From Vibrio chagasii (GTDB lineage: Bacteria > Pseudomonadota > Gammaproteobacteria > Enterobacterales > Vibrionaceae): a stretch of DNA of 64,000 nt. Position numbers and translations under genes: made by a program. Below are positions 36,830-45,270 of this stretch, in pieces (the first letter of the stretch is position 1; each line of letters opens with the position of its first letter). The DNA lies in assembly GCA_041879415.1 (NCBI GenBank), contig CP090851.1:1674001-1738000 (forward strand), read 5' to 3'. The notes beneath the pieces are model-generated. The model made no database searches. It was not told the origin of the DNA and saw only the letters and a list, made by a program, of their open reading frames with translations.

Positions 36830-37597
36830 TCACGACAAATTCTTGCTAAGCCTTTCATACAAATCCAAGGCTTCAACTTTAGAGGTTAATTGCCCGAGAG
36901 CGTATTGATGTGCTAATTCAATATCATCACTTTGCTCTGGATAATAACGCTTGGCTACAGCACTACACTGGCTCAGGTTTGTGTACCAACTTCCGTCTTT
37001 ATCAGCGACAAAGTAATACGCCGCCCGCACTAACTTCTTGCCAATAACCTTAACTACATCTGTATCGGTCATTGTTTTAAAGGCTGGACTCATTTGCTCC
37101 AGAAAAGTAGACAGGTCACCATTAAGCGCTTGTGCTATTTCACTACTAGGTTTGTAGCGTGGAAAATCAATAGATAGATCATTACCCCAAATACAACAGC
37201 AACAGTGCTTGAGCCAAAACTGCCAATGGAATTTCTCTTGTGGTTGCAGCACTTCAGAAAGAAAACCAGGGTCAATATCAAGCTTTCTGACTTGGGGATA
37301 TGCTTTGGGAATGATGTCGGAAAGGTGCTGAAATACTCGCTTCTCTTTTTTGCCAATAGGTGTATTGATTACGATAGAAACATCCAAATCCGATAGACCA
37401 ACAACCGCAGTTCCTCTCGGCACACTTCCGTATAGGTAGATACCATCAATTTGATTCGGAAGGTCGCTTAACAACGAATCGACAACAGCACTTACAACCT
37501 CTTGGAACTCGGGAGCGATATTCATAGGGGAGTATAGGTTTTCGATGAACCCGTCTTTGTCGAGACCTCTAGTTTGATTCAGCATACCAATTATCAT
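36830..37597 (-). CDS. Nucleotidyltransferase-domain protein
   Basis: A 255-residue protein with a polymerase-beta-like nucleotidyltransferase domain. The active-site motif is YLYGSVPRGTAVVGLSDLDV (GS followed by DxD about 12 residues later), which binds metal and NTP. A helical C-terminal part resembles aminoglycoside-adenylyltransferase-like proteins. The substrate is unknown; calling it a resistance gene would go too far. Its ATG lies one base after the GNAT stop codon, so the two genes are probably cotranscribed. Confidence 0.75.
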   Translation of the reverse strand: MIIGMLNQTRGLDKDGFIENLYSPMNIAPEFQEVVSAVVDSLLSDLPNQIDGIYLYGSVPRGTAVVGLSDLDVSIVINTPIGKKEKRVFQHLSDIIPKAYPQVRKLDIDPGFLSEVLQPQEKFHWQFWLKHCCCCIWGNDLSIDFPRYKPSSEIAQALNGDLSTFLEQMSPAFKTMTDTDVVKVIGKKLVRAAYYFVADKDGSWYTNLSQCSAVAKRYYPEQSDDIELAHQYALGQLTSKVEALDLYERLSKNLS

Positions 37598-37598
37598 T

Positions 37599-38135
37599 TC
37601 AACTTCGTTCCCACTCTGAGCGGAGCATTGCTAATACAACGGTATCCCACCACTTATTTTTGAAGAATCGGTGCTCTTTAAAGCAAGCTTCTTGTCTCAT
37701 TCCAAGTGACTTGCACAATTTTATCGCCGCTAGATTCTCACCAATGGTTTCCGCATAAATTCGATGAGCCCCTAACTCTGAAAACCCAAAACTAGCCAGA
37801 GCTTTGGCCGCTTCTATGGGTAGCCCTTTCCCCTGGATTTCTCTCGCAAAAGCGCAGCCCATTGAAGCTTGCTGGTTATCTTCAAGGCGTAAACACACGG
37901 TTCCGATAAACTTCCCTAACTCTTTACTTTCAACAGCTAATTGATAAGACTGACGAGGATCTTCCGCAGCCTGTTCAACAAACAATTGGGTGAGTTGATG
38001 GTATTTACTAGGCTCACAATCAGTCTCATCATAGAAACGCTGATATTTGGCGTCCTGTGACATAGCCACAAACGCGCTTTGATCCTCAAGCGTCATATCT
38101 CGAAGAACTAGTCGGTCAGTTTCTAGTTTGAACAT
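37599..38135 (-). CDS. GNAT family N-acetyltransferase (RimJ/RimL-like)
   Basis: A 178-residue acetyl-CoA-dependent acetyltransferase of the RimJ/RimL type. It begins FKLETDRLVLRDMTLEDQSAF, the usual start of this subgroup. The acetyl-CoA-binding region lies near GCAFAREIQGKGLPIEAAKAL, and the NLAAIKLCKSLGMRQE segment is standard for the family. It is paired with the nucleotidyltransferase gene downstream. The substrate is unknown. Confidence 0.88.
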   Translation of the reverse strand: MFKLETDRLVLRDMTLEDQSAFVAMSQDAKYQRFYDETDCEPSKYHQLTQLFVEQAAEDPRQSYQLAVESKELGKFIGTVCLRLEDNQQASMGCAFAREIQGKGLPIEAAKALASFGFSELGAHRIYAETIGENLAAIKLCKSLGMRQEACFKEHRFFKNKWWDTVVLAMLRSEWERS

Positions 38136-38179
38136 CAGAGCTCCTTCTCATGTAACGAAATAAGCACAGCCTAAAGTTA

Positions 38180-38809
38180 TTAAGACGCCATAACTTTAAT
38201 ACCAAACAAAGTAAACAAGCCGCCGGTTACATAATCCATGACATTTGAGATACGTGCATAAACACTTTTCGCTGCTCGATGTGAAAAGGCTGTCGCCAGA
38301 AACATATGCCAACATAAGGTAATACCAGACATAGTCAGCATAATGGCGATGGCCATCGGGATGGTAATATTTTCCGGCATAGAGACGCTAAACAAACTCA
38401 CTACAAAGAAACCCGTCTTAGGGTTTAAGATGCTAGTGATGAACGCAGACATAAAGACTTTTCTACTTGAAGGCAGCATCGCTTCGCTAGCATTCAAACC
38501 TTCATCTAGCTGATTGGCTTTTCGTCTTAAAAGGATCTGGCGCATACCCAAATACAACAAATAACTGCCACCAACGATCTTCATAACGCTAAACAGTGCT
38601 GGGAAATGGGAGAACAAAATAACCAAGCCAGTGCATCCAAACAGTGACCATAGCAATATAGATGTACTGACACCAAAAGCAGAATATTTCGCTAGCTTGC
38701 GGTTATAGTGCAGCGCTGTGTTAATCGTCAACAGTACATTCGCGCCGGGCGTTGCGACCGCCAGCATCCATATCAACGCAACGTGAAGAAGAACCAATAA
38801 ATATTCCAT
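38180..38809 (-). CDS. LysE/RhtB family exporter
   Basis: A 209-residue inner-membrane amino-acid or metabolite exporter with six hydrophobic segments. The family start motif is present (LLHVALIWMLAVATPGANVLL, with the PG-N signature). FMSAFITSILNPKTGFFV in the middle is the conserved NPK region. The gene is transcribed alone. The substrate cannot be assigned. Confidence 0.88.
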   Translation of the reverse strand: MEYLLVLLHVALIWMLAVATPGANVLLTINTALHYNRKLAKYSAFGVSTSILLWSLFGCTGLVILFSHFPALFSVMKIVGGSYLLYLGMRQILLRRKANQLDEGLNASEAMLPSSRKVFMSAFITSILNPKTGFFVVSLFSVSMPENITIPMAIAIMLTMSGITLCWHMFLATAFSHRAAKSVYARISNVMDYVTGGLFTLFGIKVMAS

Positions 38810-38997
38810 TCGCCTCTACTCAATTCACTCAAGCTTTAGTAATGATATCGCACGCACTAACGGTTTTGCGTCGCTTGATTCACAAAATTAGTGCGCTCGA
38901 ACGTGGTGTGATGAGTGTCTTTCAACTCAGTATTAGAGTCCACATTTAGAACTAAAAAATGCCAAGCCATAAGATTCAACCAATCTAATAACGTCCA

Positions 38998-39492
38998 CTA
39001 ATCTCGACACTTTGCTAAGCCATAAAGTTCCAGTAGTTGCCTACCATCACTAGGCATCCCTTCATAGGCACCAAACGCACTAGAGTAATAGATAGGCAAT
39101 GCTGTCATCACAAACTGAGCCAATGAAAAATAAACACCAAAATTAAGGACGTAAGAAGCAATGTAAGGGAGTTGATTGCTATTAATATAAAACAACGATA
39201 AACACAGGAGTAATGAGGTAAGTGGCCCCATAACTAGAGACCATGCTTGTAAGGATTTACTGCCCTCTTGAGTTATTGAGGCAAAGCCAACATTCATTGA
39301 AAAGCTTGAAATTGACAGTGTGAGGTTGCCAATTTGAACAACCTTGGCCTTTTCGCTATTCCCGAGGGTCACCTCAACTTTTTGACCCGCGATAAGCTGA
39401 GGGATTGCATGACCCAATTCATGCAATAAGGTGGCGATAGGCATCACAAACAAAAAGCCTAGCGCTAATCCAATCAAACTATTCAATCTCAA
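38998..39492 (-). CDS. M50-like membrane protein with HELGH motif
   Basis: A 164-residue membrane protein with four hydrophobic segments. The first carries HELGH at residues 24-28 (LLHELGHAIPQLIAG), the zinc-binding signature of M50-type intramembrane metalloproteases or their relatives. The protein is too short to contain the full site-2 protease core with its third ligand clearly placed, so protease activity is uncertain. The function is unknown. Confidence 0.65.
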   Translation of the reverse strand: MRLNSLIGLALGFLFVMPIATLLHELGHAIPQLIAGQKVEVTLGNSEKAKVVQIGNLTLSISSFSMNVGFASITQEGSKSLQAWSLVMGPLTSLLLCLSLFYINSNQLPYIASYVLNFGVYFSLAQFVMTALPIYYSSAFGAYEGMPSDGRQLLELYGLAKCRD

Positions 39493-39549
39493 TCTCCCTA
39501 TTTAGAACGATAGCCACTGGTAGGAAGAGGTAAATGGTCAATAGAAAAC

Positions 39550-39801
39550 CTACTGCCGCTTATATTGTGTTGGACAATAACCTCTCGACACTTCAGAGCT
39601 ACGAAGTTTTACATGTTTTGTCGCGCGACCTGCGACGCGAGCGCGCCACAATTTGAAGCTACCTGGCTTCATATGGCTACGCATAAAACTAATCACCTGT
39701 GATTCATTTAAACCAAATTGGTGTTCTATTGCCTCAAATGGCGTTCGGTCTTCCCACGCCATTTCAATAATTCTTGATTCACTCTCTTTAGATAATTTCA
39801 T
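39550..39801 (-). CDS. TIGR03643/DUF2805 family small protein
   Basis: An 83-residue cytoplasmic protein. The sequence matches the TIGR03643 (DUF2805) type in all its hallmarks: RIIEMAWEDRTPFEAIEHQFGL, a helix-turn-helix-like start, and the arginine-rich FKLWRARVAGRATKH. It probably binds nucleic acid, but no function is known. It is transcribed alone. Confidence 0.82.
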   Translation of the reverse strand: MKLSKESESRIIEMAWEDRTPFEAIEHQFGLNESQVISFMRSHMKPGSFKLWRARVAGRATKHVKLRSSEVSRGYCPTQYKRQ

Positions 39802-39961
39802 TGTCTACTCATCCTTTAAAATCTGAGTAGAAGTACGCTCACTCTCACTTTTTAGATCAGGGCTTTACCACGAATCGATAAGGAACCGTCAAGCAGAGAA
39901 CAGAGTTTGTTTTTACCCTCTCTCCAGCCACTCGCTACGCAGCACCCCATACTTCACCGAA

Positions 39962-40429
39962 TCATAATATTCGCCTTGGTAATATCGCACCTTTCTCAGC
40001 CTCTTGCTGGAAACCTAGCTTCAAAGCGAGAGACATCATGCGCGGGTTACCTGACCAAGTAGTTAGCCCAACACGCTCAATCTTTTTGTTTTCGAATAAG
40101 TAAGTAATCCAGAGCGGAAGTGCTAATGCTGCGATCCCCTTCCCCCAATAATCAGAGTTATAAATGACCACGCCAGCTTCTAGCCAACGTGTCTCTTCGC
40201 ATTCCCAATAGCAACTCACGGCTCCAACAGGTACACCGTCGACAACCACCAGCTGTAGATCATCGCCCTTGAGCAGTCGTTTAAACGAATGCGCTTCAAA
40301 ACTTTCGAATGACGGATGAGAATACGAAAAATAAGGGCCATTAAACTTAGTCCACTCATCGTTTGAGATAACCAAAGCATAAATGGCAGCCAATTCGCTA
40401 GGCATTGCTGCTCTTATCGTTATGTCCAT
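39962..40429 (-). CDS. GNAT family N-acetyltransferase
   Basis: A 155-residue acetyltransferase of the RimJ/RimL-like kind. The N-terminal MDITIRAAMPSELAAIYALV is the usual first strand and helix. YNSDYWGKGIAALALPLWI is the acetyl-CoA loop, with GKG as the short Q/RxxGxG variant. NPRMMSLALKLGFQQEAE closes the domain. The substrate is unknown, and it is not related in position to the other GNAT gene. Confidence 0.85.
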   Translation of the reverse strand: MDITIRAAMPSELAAIYALVISNDEWTKFNGPYFSYSHPSFESFEAHSFKRLLKGDDLQLVVVDGVPVGAVSCYWECEETRWLEAGVVIYNSDYWGKGIAALALPLWITYLFENKKIERVGLTTWSGNPRMMSLALKLGFQQEAEKGAILPRRIL

Positions 40430-40527
40430 CCGCTTTCCTTACCCTATTTTCCTCAGTCCAAATAATCCTGAGTTATCAACTTTGGCTGTTCATCGTAGTT
40501 GAGTTTAAGCTCTTCAGAAAGTAAAAA

Positions 40528-40547
40528 GCTCGCCAATGATGACGAGC
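40528..40547 (-). terminator. Terminator after the 142-residue membrane protein gene
   Basis: GCTCGCCA and TGACGAGC pair over eight positions with one G-T pair, and the minus-strand read continues into TTTTT. Confidence 0.65.
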
Positions 40548-40586
40548 CTTGTTTAGGGTTGAACCATGCTAATTGCGAGGTCGCAT

Positions 40587-41015
40587 TTAGCTTACAACTT
40601 GTTCTCGCAAATTCACTTCAACACTTTTTAAGATCTTAAACTCTTCACGAGTACAACCTCGAGCTATAGATACCCAGTGATCACCAGTTTCGTCTGACCT
40701 TTTAAATTCTGCACGAAGCTCGTATTTTCGCCACGAAACAAAAGCCAAAACAAAGGTCAGAGCGAGCATAGGTAGCCCAAACTGAGGTACGAGCGCCCAA
40801 GTTGCTGCAGATAGCATCAAGGCCAATGAAATGACATTGATTGCGTTTTCTTTGATGCCCAGCTGTCGGATTTCTAGCTGTTTGATTTTACGTAAGCTGT
40901 AAACATCCTTCTTGACTCGAAGTTCATCAGGACTCACTAGAAAGTCAGATGCCTTGTATGCTCTACGCAGCCTCAATAAATTCGCTAACCTATTGCGTGT
41001 GGGATTCTTATTCAT
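40587..41015 (-). CDS. Hypothetical membrane protein
   Basis: A 142-residue protein that I do not recognise. It has a basic N-terminus (residues 1-45), two closely spaced hydrophobic segments at about 58-94 and a C-terminal soluble tail with mixed charge. It is followed by its own terminator. No motif suggests a function. Confidence 0.65.
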   Translation of the reverse strand: MNKNPTRNRLANLLRLRRAYKASDFLVSPDELRVKKDVYSLRKIKQLEIRQLGIKENAINVISLALMLSAATWALVPQFGLPMLALTFVLAFVSWRKYELRAEFKRSDETGDHWVSIARGCTREEFKILKSVEVNLREQVVS

Positions 41016-41530
41016 CGCCTTTCTCCATGTTATTAAAGGTTAGTAAAAACTAATATAATCATGAAGTTATCGGTGAATGCTTATTTTATAAATCAAGGGA
41101 ATATAAAAAGCAATGATATGAGATTAATAACACTTATAACAACACCAGCAAAACATTCAAAGTATCAATCAATCTATGTGAGAGCGAGTTGTTAATTTGC
41201 ACTGTGCAAAAGGTAGTCACTAATTGACTCTTTCCGCTCCTCATAATGAACGCTCCCATTAACCACCACGTTTCACCTGTACTTTGTAACCAGTTATTTC
41301 AATTCATTTTGAACACGAGAGCCGCCTGCTTAGAGTTTGCTGAAGCCCCATCACATAAAGTGCTAACTTACATAGAATTCATCCAAATATAAGCACGCAG
41401 GTATCAGTAATTTGAATGGTTCAATCATTCATCGACTCATATCAGTGCAAGCTATCGATTAAGCAATTGATCTCATAATGTCAGCGCGGTATGGTTACTT
41501 TATACACACTGTTGCCTAATGGAGATGACG
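41016..41530. other. AT-rich gap without a gene
   Basis: About 500 bases with no convincing coding frame. The only notable element is the odd-length palindrome TTTGCACTGTGCAAA at 41196-41210, which could be an operator for an unknown regulator. Confidence 0.5.
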
Positions 41531-41728
41531 ATGGACGAACTATTAACGCACGCTATGGAACAGAAACAACGCACAGTCGTAACAAGCTTATTTGCAAAAA
41601 ATGGGTTTAAAATCGCCGCGACCGATTTTGATGATGTGACCTTTGAACGCGAAACCGTTTTGGTCAATGTTAGATTCGATGCATCTTCTAATGTCGAGTC
41701 AATTTCAGTGTCAAACCAAGGGATATGA
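41531..41728 (+). CDS. Small hypothetical protein
   Basis: A 65-residue frame starting MDELLTHAMEQ. GGAG lies seven bases before the ATG at 41531. The composition is balanced and acidic, with no membrane segment or known motif. It is not recognised; the good ribosome-binding site is the main reason to list it. Confidence 0.42.
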   Translation: MDELLTHAMEQKQRTVVTSLFAKNGFKIAATDFDDVTFERETVLVNVRFDASSNVESISVSNQGI

Positions 41729-41951
41729 ACAAACGCGTAATTCAATAACAAGCAGGCAAAGATGTTCGACTATTGAAGATGGTAACCAAGTCTTACCCGC
41801 AATAAAGCACAAAGCTGAACTCGCCTCTCGCCTGCTTGTTGCCACCCTCCCAAAAAAACAAAGCAAATGATAAAACAATCAATAATTAGCAATCCTACGA
41901 GCTTGGCTTATATTTGTTAGTACCTTCGAACAAATAATCCAAGTGATAGCT

Positions 41952-42371
41952 ATGTTCCTAACCCGGTTAATTTATGTCAGTACACTTTGTGAAAGTTGTG
42001 ACGCTGAGGCTTTGAACGATATTCTCCAGATCTCGCACGACCGCAATAAACAAAGCCATTTGACAGGTCTTCTTAGTCACAACGACAAATATTTCCTCCA
42101 ATGCATCGAAGGATCGAGAAGCGCCGTAAACCATACTTACAACCACATCCTAAATGATAAGCGCCATAAAAAGGTAATGATCCTGTATTTCAAGGAAATA
42201 GACTGTAGGCAATTTGGAGATTGGTCTATGGGAGATATCCCTCAATCAAGTTTGACCGAATTGGTGAACTTACAGTTTTCGACATCCAACCAATTCAACC
42301 CATATGAAATGTCCGGTGAAAGTGCTTATCAAATGCTTCTCGAGTTGAAGCAGAATTTACCATCCGAATAG
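41952..42371 (+). CDS. BLUF-domain blue-light sensor
   Basis: A short blue-light receptor that binds FAD. Counting from the ATG at 41952 (MFLTRLIYVS), the flavin-network residues are Y8, N32, Q50, W91 and M93. The spacings (24, 42, 41 and 2) equal those of AppA Y21, N45, Q63, W104 and M106, so photochemistry is expected. The protein has about 139 residues: the domain plus a 40-residue tail and no output domain, so it must signal by protein contact. No partner is next to it; the pilus regulatory cassette is the nearest system, on the opposite strand. The Shine-Dalgarno is weak. Confidence 0.88.
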   Translation: MFLTRLIYVSTLCESCDAEALNDILQISHDRNKQSHLTGLLSHNDKYFLQCIEGSRSAVNHTYNHILNDKRHKKVMILYFKEIDCRQFGDWSMGDIPQSSLTELVNLQFSTSNQFNPYEMSGESAYQMLLELKQNLPSE

Positions 42372-42411
42372 CGCAATTTTCGCTAATTAAGCAAGACCGT
42401 CGCAAAATAAG

Positions 42412-42438
42412 GAGGCTGAGCATTATATGCTTAGCCTC
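42412..42438. terminator. Convergent hairpin between BLUF gene and left cassette
   Basis: GAGGCTGAGCAT and ATGCTTAGCCTC form a 12-base-pair stem with one G-T pair and a TAT loop, placed between the two convergent genes. T tracts are poor on both strands. Confidence 0.55.
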
Positions 42439-42455
42439 TATTCGTATCATTAAGG

Positions 42456-42911
42456 TTAAGAAGAAGGGATTGAAGAAGTTGGTCCAAAAGAGCCTATAAC
42501 GTCGATGTAGTTTTCATGCATTCCCAACCTAGGGTCTTCCTCAAGCCTTCTCAAGATATATTGTCCTTGGGCATCTTTCTTGATTTTATAAACCATTAAA
42601 GTTTGATGAGAGCGCAAAAATGCGTTGAGGTTATTCGGATTACCTTCCACTACTTTATCAACACGTACCGTAAGCATGTAAATCGTATCAAGTAGAACAG
42701 CATAATACCCGGTCCCGACAGCATGGGTACCGTCTTGGTAAGTTGCTTGCGCTTTAAAACGTCCATGAGAACCAATAATCGTCACATCACGGTCGTCAAA
42801 ATGCGTGTCTATTTTGAAGTCGCTAAACGCAGCGCTAAACCAAGGTAACAATATGGGAAGAATAAGCACCACCAAAATGGCTAGTACTTTTGATTTTCGT
42901 GTTAATCCCAT
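42456..42911 (-). CDS. Small membrane-anchored protein A2 of the left cassette
   Basis: A 151-residue protein with one N-terminal membrane segment (about residues 8-28) and an extracytoplasmic domain of about 120 residues; the family is not recognised. It carries GRF at 50-52 and GYYAVLLDTIYM at 68-79. The same GxΦ / G-x-x-A pattern with the same 18-residue spacing occurs in three other small proteins of this locus (at 42902-43351, 51161-51586, 51537-52028), so the four are probably paralogues. It overlaps the upstream gene by 10 bases. Its position behind a membrane-bound regulator suggests a ToxS/TcpH-like periplasmic partner. Confidence 0.75.
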   Translation of the reverse strand: MGLTRKSKVLAILVVLILPILLPWFSAAFSDFKIDTHFDDRDVTIIGSHGRFKAQATYQDGTHAVGTGYYAVLLDTIYMLTVRVDKVVEGNPNNLNAFLRSHQTLMVYKIKKDAQGQYILRRLEEDPRLGMHENYIDVIGSFGPTSSIPSS

Positions 42912-43351
42912 GCTTTTAACCGCCCTTGAACAACAACTTGATCAAACTTCTTCTCTATTTTGTCCTTTTGTAATAGCCCAACCATCGCACCATTTTTTTC
43001 AATAACACGCACGTGAGTCAGACCTCTGAAGTAGTTTTCAAGATCACTGGCAACAACCTTAGCTGCAAAACTAGGCTCTAAGTTCATTTCATAATTTCCA
43101 TCCAATGAAAAGAAATACAGTGAATCCCCAAGAGAAGCATAGATTCCTCGATGAACCCGGTAAACATGCCCTTCATAGCTATGAATTGTTTTATATAAGC
43201 CAGATTTCGCGTTCAGTATAATTTCGTGTTCGTCATCTTCAAAATGTACGTATCCTGAAAAGTATGTACCCAGAGACAAAAACCAAGGTATTAAAAACAG
43301 AACGAAAATAAAAACTACAACGCGCATGCCCAGAGATTTGAGGCTAACCAC
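42902..43351 (-). CDS. Small membrane-anchored protein A1 of the left cassette
   Basis: A 149-residue protein with one N-terminal membrane segment (about residues 9-28, followed by PWF as in A2) and an extracytoplasmic domain. It shares GLY at 51-53 and GIYASLGDSLYF at 69-80 with the three paralogues of the locus. It overlaps the regulator gene by eight bases and gene A2 by ten, so the three are translated together. A ToxS-like role beside the regulator is inferred from gene order and topology only. Confidence 0.75.
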   Translation of the reverse strand: MVSLKSLGMRVVVFIFVLFLIPWFLSLGTYFSGYVHFEDDEHEIILNAKSGLYKTIHSYEGHVYRVHRGIYASLGDSLYFFSLDGNYEMNLEPSFAAKVVASDLENYFRGLTHVRVIEKNGAMVGLLQKDKIEKKFDQVVVQGRLKAWD

Positions 43352-43961
43352 TCACACCCCCTCCAAAGCATTCAAAACACTCGAAAGCTTCACGATAAAC
43401 GAAATAAAACATCACCAGACCGATGAACAGCGCAATGGTTACTTCCCAAACGACGGGCTTTCTCCCCCAGCGAGATAAAACTTCAAACATTGATTGTGAT
43501 GGCTGTTCTTGAATTAACTCGGGCGCTTCAACCTCCCCATCTGTTGCAGAAATTTGGTTCTCTGGAGATTGCACGTCGTCAACCAATACATGCTGTGATT
43601 CAGGAGACCTGTCACTCTTACTTACTAGCTCTTCATGAACAATATCTATGCCCATCGCATTAATGAACACATAGCCTTCTCCGGGTAAATTATTAACTTC
43701 GAACCCAAGCTCTAAGCTGTCTAACTTTTTCCGTAATTTCATAATAGCGACAGCAAGAGAGTTTTCACCGACAACTCTCCCTGGCCAACCTTTTTCTATC
43801 AAAGCCTGTTTATCAATCACTTCTCCGTGTGATTCACAAAAAGCCAACAGCAGATTGTATTCACTTCGATTCAGCTCTAAGGGTTGATTCTCTTGTCCTG
43901 AGTCACTGTCTATCAAAGTGATGGTTCTTCTTACTGTATCTATAGAAAGTTTTTTAAACAT
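43344..43961 (-). CDS. Membrane-bound ToxR-like transcriptional regulator (left cassette)
   Basis: Predicted one-component regulator anchored in the inner membrane. The 205-residue protein has an OmpR/ToxR-type winged helix at about residues 1-105 (LNRSEYNLLLAF, then GWPGRVVGENSL at 58-69 and IMKLRKKL at 73-80, and GEGYVFI). An acidic linker follows, then one membrane segment at about 172-189 and a short periplasmic tail with CFECFGGG. That is the TcpP/ToxR layout with a very small outer domain, so sensing probably depends on partner proteins. It is the first gene of the left cassette and diverges from the pilus operon across a 250-base control region. Confidence 0.85.
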   Translation of the reverse strand: MFKKLSIDTVRRTITLIDSDSGQENQPLELNRSEYNLLLAFCESHGEVIDKQALIEKGWPGRVVGENSLAVAIMKLRKKLDSLELGFEVNNLPGEGYVFINAMGIDIVHEELVSKSDRSPESQHVLVDDVQSPENQISATDGEVEAPELIQEQPSQSMFEVLSRWGRKPVVWEVTIALFIGLVMFYFVYREAFECFECFGGGVSG

Positions 43962-44214
43962 TCTTTTCCCTGTATTACTGCCACCTGAAAAAGTGACCTA
44001 AAAAAACATAAAACAATACTTATCAGAAACTTAACTTGGTCATCCCTAATAAATTAAACGTTATTAACTGCATATAAAGCACTATTAACGGGCTTTTATT
44101 TCCAATTGCTCTCCCCTTGAAGTCAAATCAGCTCCCTCGAAAGTGTGCCTGTGATATCGATTCCAATGCACTTTTTATTTTTATACATACATTTACTAAC
44201 AATAGGTGAGAAAC
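43962..44214. promoter_or_regulatory. Divergent control region of cassette and pilus operon
   Basis: An AT-rich region of about 250 bases between the left regulator and the pilin gene. TATTAAC occurs at 44062-44068 and again at 44083-44089, exactly 21 bases (two helical turns) apart on the same strand, as expected for a direct-repeat site of a ToxR-like protein. TAGGTGAG near 44204-44211 is the ribosome-binding site of the pilin gene. The repeat as an operator is inference. Confidence 0.45.
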
Positions 44215-44733
44215 ATGCAACTTAATAACTTTTTCGTGATAGGCGCAACAGCATTCGCAATGACTTCTGGCTCTGTATACGCAGCAGATGACGTAGCAAC
44301 AGCCGACGCGATTTGGTCAGGCATTATCGGCAGTTCAGTACCAAGCTCAAACCTAATCATTACAGGCCTAGGTGGTGGTGACATTGAAACTGGTCAGCTA
44401 TTTATCGACGCAGAGGGGAAATTTACCTCTTCAGACGTCGTCTTAGAAGCGCGCGATTTTGACTCAGAAAGCGCTACAACAGGTGATAGACAACCACTTG
44501 CGAACTGGACATATGTAGCATCACAAGTGTTGATTGATGGTCAACTTACGCAAGATGCACAAGTGAGCGTTTTCAATGATGGTACAGAACTAACAGTGGC
44601 GACACCCAACAGCTACCAAGGCTCTTATGTAAAACTATCAGTGGCTAACACTGCAGAAATCCAAGATATCCCTGTAGCAGGTACTGCACAAGTTATCGTT
44701 CAAATGGCTGCTAGCTACGACGGCGCACTTTAA
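44215..44733 (+). CDS. Major pilin of an alpha-type (CS1-like) chaperone-usher pilus
   Basis: Secreted structural subunit of 172 residues, with a signal peptide (about residues 1-23, ending SVYA/AD) and a beta-rich, acidic body ending in TAQVIVQMAASYDGAL. The pattern resembles CS1/CFA-I-type pilins (CooA/CblA-like) in size and composition, without disulfide cysteines. The ATG at 44215 is preceded by TAGGTGAG. It is the first gene of the pilus operon, so it is expected to be the most abundant subunit. The assignment leans on operon context with the usher and chaperone. Confidence 0.7.
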   Translation: MQLNNFFVIGATAFAMTSGSVYAADDVATADAIWSGIIGSSVPSSNLIITGLGGGDIETGQLFIDAEGKFTSSDVVLEARDFDSESATTGDRQPLANWTYVASQVLIDGQLTQDAQVSVFNDGTELTVATPNSYQGSYVKLSVANTAEIQDIPVAGTAQVIVQMAASYDGAL

Positions 44734-44751
44734 GTCGTTTTGGGGAAAACT

Positions 44752-45270
44752 GTGAATTACTTAGCTCGCCCACTTCTTGCTCTGTTTGCTGCTAGCTCTA
44801 TGAATTTATATGCGGATACTGAAACGTATACATTTCAGCTAACGAGCGACATCGATAAGAAGCACTTTTTTTCTTATCAGATTACTGAGGTCGCGTTTTC
44901 CCCTTCTTCATTGACGCTAACGGTCGATCCAAAAAGCAACTCTTTCCGAGACGCCACAACCCAATTATTGGTTGAAACCGATATTCCAAGTTCAGATCAA
45001 TCGACTCGGTTCCAATTATTCATGACGGGCAATACTGCGCAGTGTTTCGACATTAATAAACAAGCACTGTCGACGCCTGCCGATCTTGTCAATGTCACTG
45101 TCGCGGAGCTGCCCTTAACGCCATCAAACCCTGTTCTGATGGATTTCAATACCACATCAGACGACCTCAAGAGTGGCGAGTACGACGTCATCTTGTCCTT
45201 TGGGGCTTTACCAACAGGCTCAAACCTGTGCCAAGGCCAGTTATCTGTTTTAGCGGAGCTTTCACTGTGA
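44752..45270 (+). CDS. Second pilus subunit or pilin-like protein
   Basis: A 172-residue secreted protein with a signal peptide (residues 1 to about 20, ending LYA/DT). It starts at GTG 44752, preceded by GGGGA. The body is beta-rich with one pair of cysteines (QCFDIN and NLCQGQL) that may form a disulfide. It lies between the pilin and the usher, and its TGA overlaps the usher's GTG. It could be a minor pilin or a subunit-specific chaperone; the sequence alone does not settle this. Confidence 0.6.
   Translation: MNYLARPLLALFAASSMNLYADTETYTFQLTSDIDKKHFFSYQITEVAFSPSSLTLTVDPKSNSFRDATTQLLVETDIPSSDQSTRFQLFMTGNTAQCFDINKQALSTPADLVNVTVAELPLTPSNPVLMDFNTTSDDLKSGEYDVILSFGALPTGSNLCQGQLSVLAELSL

Noticed and set aside
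36830..37597. Aminoglycoside resistance gene
   Set aside because: The nucleotidyltransferase motif is present, but the rest does not identify a resistance enzyme, and the genes around it are ordinary.
36170..41015. Mobile island carrying the accessory gene run
   Set aside because: No integrase, transposase, tRNA end or flanking repeat was found; the genes may be a region of ordinary gain and loss.
41643..41870. 75-residue plus-strand frame after the small hypothetical gene
   Set aside because: It overlaps that gene in another frame, lacks a ribosome-binding site and has no recognisable feature.
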